A DNA stretch of 64,000 nt. Source: an uncultured Flavobacteriaceae bacterium (GTDB lineage: Bacteria > Bacteroidota > Bacteroidia > Flavobacteriales > Flavobacteriaceae). The notes beneath the pieces are model-generated. The model ran no database searches and had not been told where the DNA came from. It worked only from the letters and a program-made list of their open reading frames with translations. A program made the position numbers and the translations under genes. Shown here in pieces: positions 54,916 to 61,645 of this stretch (position 1 is its first letter; the number at the start of each line of letters is the position of its first letter). The stretch is taken from positions 186,001-250,000 of the forward strand of contig CANNGA010000001.1 in NCBI GenBank assembly GCA_947504035.1. The letters run 5' to 3'.

Positions 54916-55306
54916 GATGTGAATTTGTTCTTCAATGCAGTAGTGGTAAAAATACGTAATACCTACTATACATTTTAGTGGTAAATAGCATAAATATGAA
55001 GTTTTTATGCCTTTTTAAGGAAAAGAACCTATAGAGAATGGCTGTTTTAAATGCGGGTTATAAGTCATGTTAACAAAATGTAACCTTAAGATATGCCGTA
55101 TGTTATGGGGTGTGGTGTGTCGAATTTTAAGAGGTGGCAAAGATGCATTTTATCGATGAAATTGGCACGGCGTTTGCGTTTAGCTAGAGTACGTGCGATT
55201 GATCGAAAAATAAGCGGTATTTAATAATTGTGTAATACATTTATACCAGAATAAGAAGATTAATAACCCAAATTTATTATTCAATAACAAAAAACGACAT
55301 CATATT
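54916..55306. other. Intergenic region upstream of STAS gene
   Basis: 391 bp of AT-rich DNA between the divergent NTF2-like and STAS genes. I see no TAnnTTTG element of consensus quality, no hairpin and no open frame. A TACATTTA (near 55237) is the best -7-like match. Confidence 0.5.
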
Positions 55307-55594
55307 ATGGATTTAAGAATAACAAGCTGTAACAACTTTTTTAAATTAAAAGGAACACTTAACAAGAAAAACATTTCTGTTTTAAAAGACGAATTTCAAG
55401 AAGCTTTTCATAGATTTAATACGTTAACAATTAGCGTAGAAGATTTAGAAAGTGTAGACCGTACAGGAGTGAATGCGTTAACAGAATTACATTCTAAAGC
55501 ATTATTAAGTAATGTACAACTCTCTATAGTTGGATTAGGGTGTAAAGAACTTTACGACCATTTTAAAACTCAAGAAAGACAAGAGGCTGCCTAA
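55307..55594 (+). CDS. STAS domain protein
   Basis: A 95-residue single STAS domain (anti-sigma-factor antagonist fold). FFKLKGTLNKKNISVLKDEF starts the first strand and helix; the usual phospho-site loop D-x-S-G reads VDRTGVNAL, with Thr in the serine position. Such proteins switch partner kinases or sigma regulators by phosphorylation. No RsbW-like kinase lies nearby. It has its own terminator. Confidence 0.8.
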   Translation: MDLRITSCNNFFKLKGTLNKKNISVLKDEFQEAFHRFNTLTISVEDLESVDRTGVNALTELHSKALLSNVQLSIVGLGCKELYDHFKTQERQEAA

Positions 55595-55626
55595 TTTAAA
55601 CAGCACTTAAATATAACGATATAACT

Positions 55627-55663
55627 AAAAACAGTTCGCTTTTAATAAAGTGAACTGTTTTTA
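55627..55663 (+). terminator. Terminator of STAS gene
   Basis: AAACAGTTC-x-CTTT pairs with AAAG-x-GAACTGTTT around a 4-nt loop, one internal mismatch, followed by TTTT. It may also serve the opposite-strand TlpA gene. Confidence 0.75.
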
Positions 55664-55689
55664 ATTTGTTAAAAGATGAATTTGGAATA

Positions 55690-56418
55690 TTACAAGAGAG
55701 ACTTCAAAATATGTTCAAATTCCTCTCCAGTTCCCATTTCTCTTTTTCCATTTCTTATGTAAGACCTAATGCCTCTTCTTATAGTCTTGACATTACCATT
55801 TTTAGCGATAAAAATATTTTTCGGATAGGAACTTACTCCTAATTCATTTAAATACTCTCTTGCTCCAATAATTGTAGTAAAATTAAAATCTTGTGTTTTA
55901 AAAAAATCTAAGATGGTTTTTTTGTTGTCAAAAGTTATAGATATAAAATGAATTTCGTTTTTATACTTTTCGGCTAACTTATTTAAAATGGGTATTTCTT
56001 TAACACAGGGTTTACATCTAGTAAACCATAAGTTTATCATAATAGGCTTCCCTTTTAAATCACTTAGAGTTATTGGTTTACCGTTTATAGTTTTAAAGGT
56101 TGCTTCTGGTAATTTTTTATTGATATAATCATATATTTTTTCTTTGGGACGGTTTATAGAGCTAACTTTAATACTGTGTTTGAAGGTTTTTATAATAGAG
56201 TCATTGGAAACGATACTATCTACTAGTACATATTTTATTTCAGCATTGGAACCGTATTTTTTTTTGATTTTGATGTTTTTTTTTGATTTAAAGGTTTCAA
56301 AATCACTTTTAGTATAGGTGTTATTAGAGGACTGAAATTTATAATAGGTTTGTGATTTTAAGGTGTTCATAAAGCCTGCAGCTAAGAAAAACGTGATGGA
56401 GAATACGAATGAAGTCAT
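55690..56418 (-). CDS. TlpA-like thiol-disulfide oxidoreductase
   Basis: A 242-residue exported protein with a signal peptide (about 1-23). The C-terminal 140 residues are a TlpA/ResA thioredoxin domain (KPIMINLWFTRCKPCVKEIP; active-site CKPC, cis-proline in SSYPKNIF). The N-terminal 85 residues are unlike known folds. It lies 11 bp after the M56 peptidase gene in the same operon, so it could be induced through the BlaI/M56 pair. Periplasmic disulfide reduction is the family role. Confidence 0.83.
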   Translation of the reverse strand: MTSFVFSITFFLAAGFMNTLKSQTYYKFQSSNNTYTKSDFETFKSKKNIKIKKKYGSNAEIKYVLVDSIVSNDSIIKTFKHSIKVSSINRPKEKIYDYINKKLPEATFKTINGKPITLSDLKGKPIMINLWFTRCKPCVKEIPILNKLAEKYKNEIHFISITFDNKKTILDFFKTQDFNFTTIIGAREYLNELGVSSYPKNIFIAKNGNVKTIRRGIRSYIRNGKREMGTGEEFEHILKSLL

Positions 56419-56429
56419 AGTTTTAGAAT

Positions 56430-58181
56430 TTATTTAAAGTGTTTGTTTTTTATTTTTTTTAGTAAAGAATATGGAAGGTTTGGGTAAGGCTCTGCAGCTT
56501 TCTTTTCATCTTCTGTCATTTTGTTATATAATTTTTCCATTAGCAAAATATCTTCATACTTGTATATTTTTTTTGCTTTATAGGGTATATCATTAATTTT
56601 TTTTACGATTATATTATATTCTTGCGCTGTTTTAGAGCCTCTTTTTTTGTTTAACGTCTTACGCTTCATAAAAGCTTCTAATGTCAATGGGTGAAATAGC
56701 TCGATTTCCTTAGCTGTGAAATTGTTATAAATAGTCTTTATTTGATTTTTTAGAAGTGAAATTTCAGAAACATAATCTCTATCTTCATTAGAAACACCGT
56801 TGTAGTATGATGCATATTTTAGTAGCAGATTGTAGTAAACATTGTAATTTTTTTTTAAGACAATGTTTTCGTAACCTTCTTTAGTATACGCAAGAATGCA
56901 ATCTATTTTTGATGTAGGGTTGTTATCGACTGTTATATATCTACGCCCTTTTCGATGGTATACGATAGTATTAAAGTCGAAGGTTTGCTGCGACGCTTTA
57001 TTAAGACGGATCCCGTCAATAATAAGTGGTGTGTTAGATGTTTTAAGGGCTGTTAACTGTTTTTGTGTTGTTTGTTCTATCTTATGGTGAATAGGGTTTC
57101 TATATTTCCGATGTTTTTTTACTGTTTTTTGCTGTTCAAGGGTCATCATGTTATAGATTTCTATAGCTTCAATATGTTTGTCTAAGAATATTCTATTTGT
57201 TTGTTCAAAATCGTTGATAAATTTCCTGTATTTGGCCATCATAGCTTCTGTGACGCCTTGGTTGTAAGTGTCTAGTGCTTTGTTGTTTGTAGCTTTAGGT
57301 GGAGATGATAGGGTTTCTTTTGTGCTAAAACTAAAAATTAGGATTCCTAAAAAAGGAATGAAAAGGACGCTTCGTAGTTGTAACGTTGCTTTTTTTGTAG
57401 TTGTCTTAAGCATAAGGAGCCTATTTTTTATTGGCGCGTAATTTATAGCATGAGTTATCGTATTGTCTAAAAGCGGCATTGATAAACTAAGAAGTAGTTT
57501 TTGGTAAGTATTTGTCTCTATACCTTGATTTATAACAGTAGCGTCAGCTAAGTATTCATGATTCAATTTGATGTCCTTTTTTAGAAAATATATTAAAGGA
57601 TTAAACCACATAACGATGTGAAAAAGTTCTATAAATAGTATATCAAAAGAATGTTTTTGTTTTGCATGGGCCTGTTCGTGAAGTAAAATGGCTTTAGGTA
57701 TCTTTTGGTCTTGAAATTGAGATTTATTTAGGAAAATATAATTGAAAAAAGAGTGCGGTACAATGCCCGTTTCTAATAATATATACACAAACTGTTGCTG
57801 TTTGTGTCTTATGTTCGTTTTAATGATTTGTGTAATTTTAATTAAGTTTTTAATAAATCGGAACGCGAATAAGAGTACACCGATATAGTATATCGTCCAT
57901 AAAATACTGAAATCCAATTTTGGACGTGTATGTATTGGAGCCTGGTTGTTATAAATACTAGAGGTACTACCTTTATCGTTTATGCTATGATTTACAACGA
58001 TATGCTCTACTGTTTCGATATACTCTGTAAATGTTACAAAGGGTATAACAATGGAAAATAGAACGATGAACAAAAGAAAAAAACGTTTTAGTTTATGCGC
58101 ATTTATCTTTGCAAAACATAGTTTGTAAAATAGAAAGCATAGTGCTAGACAAGAATTGAGTTTTAAAATATATAGAAGCAT
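56430..58181 (-). CDS. M56 (BlaR1/MecR1-like) membrane metallopeptidase
   Basis: A 583-residue protein. The first 300 residues hold four membrane helices and the zinc motif HEQAHAKQKHSFD with the downstream Glu in LNHEYLAD, the M56 signature. The last 280 residues are a long extracytoplasmic region with no penicillin-binding domain and an unclear fold rich in Lys, Tyr and Glu. In classic systems BlaR1 senses a ligand and triggers cleavage of BlaI. Here the sensor domain is different, so the signal is unlikely to be a beta-lactam. It starts 2 bp after blaI. Confidence 0.88.
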   Translation of the reverse strand: MLLYILKLNSCLALCFLFYKLCFAKINAHKLKRFFLLFIVLFSIVIPFVTFTEYIETVEHIVVNHSINDKGSTSSIYNNQAPIHTRPKLDFSILWTIYYIGVLLFAFRFIKNLIKITQIIKTNIRHKQQQFVYILLETGIVPHSFFNYIFLNKSQFQDQKIPKAILLHEQAHAKQKHSFDILFIELFHIVMWFNPLIYFLKKDIKLNHEYLADATVINQGIETNTYQKLLLSLSMPLLDNTITHAINYAPIKNRLLMLKTTTKKATLQLRSVLFIPFLGILIFSFSTKETLSSPPKATNNKALDTYNQGVTEAMMAKYRKFINDFEQTNRIFLDKHIEAIEIYNMMTLEQQKTVKKHRKYRNPIHHKIEQTTQKQLTALKTSNTPLIIDGIRLNKASQQTFDFNTIVYHRKGRRYITVDNNPTSKIDCILAYTKEGYENIVLKKNYNVYYNLLLKYASYYNGVSNEDRDYVSEISLLKNQIKTIYNNFTAKEIELFHPLTLEAFMKRKTLNKKRGSKTAQEYNIIVKKINDIPYKAKKIYKYEDILLMEKLYNKMTEDEKKAAEPYPNLPYSLLKKIKNKHFK

Positions 58182-58183
58182 AA

Positions 58184-58549
58184 TTATTTCTTTTTAATTT
58201 CATCATCAATTAAAGATTTAAGATCTTCTAATTCTTCTTTCGTTAAGTTGGTAGACTGTGTAAAGAAAGATGCAAATTGAGAAGAACTATTATTAAAAAA
58301 GTTTTTAATAAGTCCGTTGACATGCTTAGAGAAATAATCTTTCTTTTTAACCAAAGGGTAATATTGTCTAGACTTTCCAAATAAAGTATATGAAATAAAA
58401 CCTTTGTCATTCATGCGTTTTAACATGGTTGCCAAAGTTGTATTTGCAGGTTTGGGGTCGGAATAAGCTTCAAGTAGATCTTTCATGAACGCTTTTTTTA
58501 AGCGCCATAAATGATTCATTAATTCCTCTTCAGTTTTAGATAAGTTCAT
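58184..58549 (-). CDS. BlaI/MecI/CopY family repressor
   Basis: A 121-residue winged-helix repressor: LSKTEEELMNHLWRLKKAFM at the start, then PANTTLATMLKRMNDKGFI in the recognition region and a helical dimerisation tail. It binds TACA/TGTA dyads. A matching dyad overlaps the -7 box just upstream of its gene. With the M56 gene and TlpA gene it forms a three-gene unit on the minus strand. Confidence 0.92.
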   Translation of the reverse strand: MNLSKTEEELMNHLWRLKKAFMKDLLEAYSDPKPANTTLATMLKRMNDKGFISYTLFGKSRQYYPLVKKKDYFSKHVNGLIKNFFNNSSSQFASFFTQSTNLTKEELEDLKSLIDDEIKKK

Positions 58550-58573
58550 ATCTCTATAGTTTTAGAATGTGTT

Positions 58574-58613
58574 CTACAAGTATAGAGATAAATTTTGACT
58601 TCTACAAATGTAG
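58574..58613 (-). promoter_or_regulatory. BlaI-type operator overlapping the operon promoter
   Basis: CTACA-AA-TGTAG at 58602-58613 is a BlaI/MecI-type TACA/TGTA dyad. Read on the minus strand, the same bases contain TACATTTG, a perfect -7 element, so repressor and polymerase would compete. A second, imperfect dyad (CTACAAGTATAG) lies at 58574-58585, between promoter and start codon. Confidence 0.72.
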
Positions 58614-58632
58614 AGGTGTAATTGCTAGGAAA

Positions 58633-59493
58633 CTACTTTTCTCGAGAACGAATGCTCTCAATAATTACGGTACTAATGATAAGCGCACCGCCCAAAAAGG
58701 TATTTAATGTAGGGATTTCATTTAAAAAGAGATACGCAATGACAATACCAATAATAGGTTGTGCACTACCAATAATACTAGCGGTACTTACCGAAAAGTG
58801 CTTTAAACTGCGAATAAATAAAGAGTGGCCTATAGCCGTAGTTACTAAACCGAGAATAAAGAGGTAGGGCAGTTGCGATTGTACATTACTGAGGCTAAAT
58901 TGGAATAAAACAGGTAGGAGTAATACACTTACAATAACAGCTTGTTGCATCATGAGTACAGTGCCATCGTATGTTTTTACATGACGTTTTAAAATTAAAT
59001 TTCTAATGGCATAGCAACATGCAGAAAGCACACCTAAAAGAATGCCTTTAAGATAGCTGCTTTCAAAAGTAATGTCTGGCGCTAGAATGTAGATGCCAAG
59101 TAAAACCATTAAAGCCAGTAGAATATGAATGGGGTTTAATTTCGATTTTGTAAATAAAGGTTCTAAAAGCGCTGTAATTACGGGAAAGGTAAACATAGAA
59201 AGCATACCAATGGCTACATTTGAGAGCTTTAGGGCGTAAAAATAAGTTACCCAATGTGCGCCTAGAAGTAGAGCGCCTAGTACAATAGTTGGACGGTCTT
59301 TTTTAGATTTTATACCTATGTTTAACTTTTTGTATTTGCAAAATAAAAATAGAAAAAGAGCGGCTAAAGCACTTCTAAACCATATAATTACAGGTGTAGG
59401 TAAGTCTATAAATTTACCTAAAGCACCAGAAGTGCTTATAAAAACGGTGGCTAAGGCCAGTAAGAGTAAATAGTTATTATGTTGGTTTTTCAT
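58633..59493 (-). CDS. EamA (DMT) family transporter
   Basis: About 286 residues from the ATG at 59491-59493 (MKNQHNNYLL); a slightly longer start is possible. Ten membrane helices in two EamA repeats: TSGALGKFIDLPTPVIIWFR in the first and LILKRHVKTYDGTVLMMQQ in the second half. These proteins export small metabolites or amino acids; the substrate is unknown. It ends just before the BlaI promoter. Confidence 0.87.
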   Translation of the reverse strand: MKNQHNNYLLLLALATVFISTSGALGKFIDLPTPVIIWFRSALAALFLFLFCKYKKLNIGIKSKKDRPTIVLGALLLGAHWVTYFYALKLSNVAIGMLSMFTFPVITALLEPLFTKSKLNPIHILLALMVLLGIYILAPDITFESSYLKGILLGVLSACCYAIRNLILKRHVKTYDGTVLMMQQAVIVSVLLLPVLFQFSLSNVQSQLPYLFILGLVTTAIGHSLFIRSLKHFSVSTASIIGSAQPIIGIVIAYLFLNEIPTLNTFLGGALIISTVIIESIRSREK

Positions 59494-59603
59494 AGCGTTT
59501 TGGATATGCAATTTAACCGCGCCCTTACAGCTATAACGGCGTCTGTTGTACTGCTAAGCTTGCAAATTTAAGACTTTAGAAGCAGTATAGCATCTCCATC
59601 ATA

Positions 59604-60992
59604 CTATTTTGATAATTCGGTAAAGTATTTGTAAAAATAGGGAATGGTTTCTATGCCTTTTAGATAATTCCAAATGCCAAAATGCTCGTTAGGAGAATGT
59701 ATCGCATCGCTGTCTAAACCAAAGCCCATTAAAATGGTTTTACTTTGCAAGGCCTCTTCAAAAAGTGCAACGATAGGAATACTGCCACCACTGCGCTGAG
59801 GTATTGGGGTTTTACCAAAGGTTGTTGCATAGGCCTTGCTTGCGGCTTTATAACCTATACTGTCTGTAGGCGTTACATAGCCTTGTCCGCCATGGTGTGG
59901 TGTCACTTTAACGGTAACACCTTTAGGGGCTATGTTCTTAAAGTGCGTTGTAAAGCGTTGTGTTATGGTCTGCCAATCTTGATTGGGTACCAAACGCATC
60001 GAAATCTTAGCATAAGCCTTACTAGGAATAACGGTTTTAGCCCCTTCTCCAGTGTAACCACCCCAAATGCCATTAACATCTAGCGTAGGGCGAATAGAAT
60101 TACGTTCGTTGGTTGTGTATCCTTTTTCGCCATAGACGGCATCTATATCTAATGCTTTCTTATAGGCATCAAGCTGAAAAGGTGCTTTGCCCATTTCGGC
60201 ACGTTCGTCTTTAGAAAGCGTTTCTACATTATCATAAAAACCAGGTATCGTAATGTGATGGTTTTCATCGTGAAGCGAAGCAATCATTTGGGTTAAACTA
60301 TTAATAGGATTAGCTACGGCGCCACCATAAAGACCAGAATGTAAGTCGCGATTAGGCCCTGTAACTTCAACTTCAACGTAACTTAAACCTCGTAAACCTG
60401 TGGTTATGGAAGGGATCGTGTTGGCAATCATTCCAGTATCTGAAATTAAAATCACATCGTTTTGAAGCAGCGCTTTATGTGTGGCCACAAAAGTAGCGAG
60501 ATGTTTGCTGCCTACTTCTTCTTCGCCTTCTATCATAAACTTTACGTTACAAGGCAATGTACCATTAGCAATCATAAGCTCTAAGGCTTTAACGTGCATA
60601 TAAAGTTGGCCTTTATCGTCACAAGCACCTCTTGCAAAAATAGCACCTTCGGGGTGTATCTCTGTCGTTTTTATAACAGGTTCAAAAGGTGGTGCATCCC
60701 AAAGCGCTATAGGATCTGGTGGTTGTACATCGTAGTGTCCATAAACTAAAACCGTGGGCAGCGCTTTGTCAATAATTTTTTCGCCATAAAGTATAGGATA
60801 GCCTTCCGTATCATATATTTTAACAGATGTACAGCCTGCTTGTTCTAAACGTTCTTTTAAAGCATCGGCAGCAGTTAAAACAGCAGTGCTGTAAGCTGGG
60901 TCTGCGCTTATAGATGGAATTTTAAGTAGTGCTATTAATTCGTCTAAAAAACGCTCTTTATGCGCTGCGATGTAAGATTGAATAGGGTTCAT
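59604..60992 (-). CDS. M20 family dipeptidase
   Basis: A 462-residue metallopeptidase of the M20/M25/M40 family. Metal ligands and catalytic residues are visible: GHYDVQPPDP (His, Asp), ARGACDDKGQ (bridging Asp), MIEGEEEVGS (catalytic Glu, metal Glu), and the lid domain with LHSGLYGG. The order and length match cytosolic dipeptidases of the carnosinase type. No signal peptide is seen. It hydrolyses dipeptides; specificity is not readable. Confidence 0.88.
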   Translation of the reverse strand: MNPIQSYIAAHKERFLDELIALLKIPSISADPAYSTAVLTAADALKERLEQAGCTSVKIYDTEGYPILYGEKIIDKALPTVLVYGHYDVQPPDPIALWDAPPFEPVIKTTEIHPEGAIFARGACDDKGQLYMHVKALELMIANGTLPCNVKFMIEGEEEVGSKHLATFVATHKALLQNDVILISDTGMIANTIPSITTGLRGLSYVEVEVTGPNRDLHSGLYGGAVANPINSLTQMIASLHDENHHITIPGFYDNVETLSKDERAEMGKAPFQLDAYKKALDIDAVYGEKGYTTNERNSIRPTLDVNGIWGGYTGEGAKTVIPSKAYAKISMRLVPNQDWQTITQRFTTHFKNIAPKGVTVKVTPHHGGQGYVTPTDSIGYKAASKAYATTFGKTPIPQRSGGSIPIVALFEEALQSKTILMGFGLDSDAIHSPNEHFGIWNYLKGIETIPYFYKYFTELSK

Positions 60993-61056
60993 GGCGTAAA
61001 TGGAAAAAAATTACAATCAAAAGTATAAAAAAACAATGTTTTTTCACGCAATAAGT

Positions 61057-61085
61057 TTGCAATTTAAAAATCTTGATTATATTTG
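61057..61085 (+). promoter_or_regulatory. Promoter of tRNA-Leu
   Basis: TTG at 61057-61059 and TATATTTG at 61078-61085 with an 18-bp spacer, 11 bp before the tRNA. It overlaps no gene. Confidence 0.88.
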
Positions 61086-61096
61086 CAGTCCTTAAT

Positions 61097-61178
61097 GCGG
61101 GCGTGGTGGAATTGGTAGACACGCTAGACTTAGGATCTAGTGCCGCGAGGTGTGAGAGTTCGAGTCTCTCCGCCCGCA
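61097..61178 (+). tRNA. tRNA-Leu(TAG)
   Basis: 82 nt with acceptor stem GCGGGCG/CGCCCGC, D-loop with GGAATTGGTAGAC, anticodon loop CTTAGGA (TAG), a short variable arm (TGCCGCGAGGTGT) as in class II tRNAs, T arm GAGAGTTCGAGTCTCTC and A discriminator. CCA is not part of the encoded end. Confidence 0.96.
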
Positions 61179-61185
61179 CAAAAGG

Positions 61186-61216
61186 AAAAAGCTTCTCAGA
61201 TATGAGGAGCTTTTTT
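61186..61216 (+). terminator. Terminator of tRNA-Leu
   Basis: AAAAAGCTTCTCA / TGAGGAGCTTTTT with a 4-nt loop, one G-T pair and a T run. Confidence 0.88.
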
Positions 61217-61645
61217 AGTTTAACACCGTATTTTGTTTTTTTTTAAAGAGAAATATCTATTGGTGTCATAGATTTTCAATTGAAATCAAATCTTAGGGCC
61301 TTCTGTAAGAATGCATATATTTTCTGTTTTCTCAACTTTAATGCTGCGATTGAGCGCTTATCATCTTAGATTGGATTCTCAACCTTATACTGTCACCTCT
61401 GCATTTACTAAAAGGTACAACAAGACACTGTTAAAGCGATACGACCAAATTCTAATTTTTGAACGTGGTATAAGTTCTTGTAGTATAGCCTCTAGTGCTA
61501 AATGTACTGTCATCCAGTAGTGCTGTGTCTCACGCAATTGTGGCCTGTTACCAAGATGATATGTATGCATCAGTAGCAGGTTCACAGGGTTGCGCGTAGT
61601 ACATTTGATAACTAAAGGACAATTGTATGCATTGCCATATGCTAT
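61217..61645. other. Intergenic region
   Basis: About 430 bp between the tRNA-Leu terminator and the end of the barrel gene. Two short open frames on opposite strands overlap each other with no protein-like composition. I see nothing else. Confidence 0.5.

Noticed and set aside
61311-61585. Short overlapping open frames after tRNA-Leu
   Set aside because: Two frames on opposite strands covering the same DNA, with no signal, motif or start context that would favour either.
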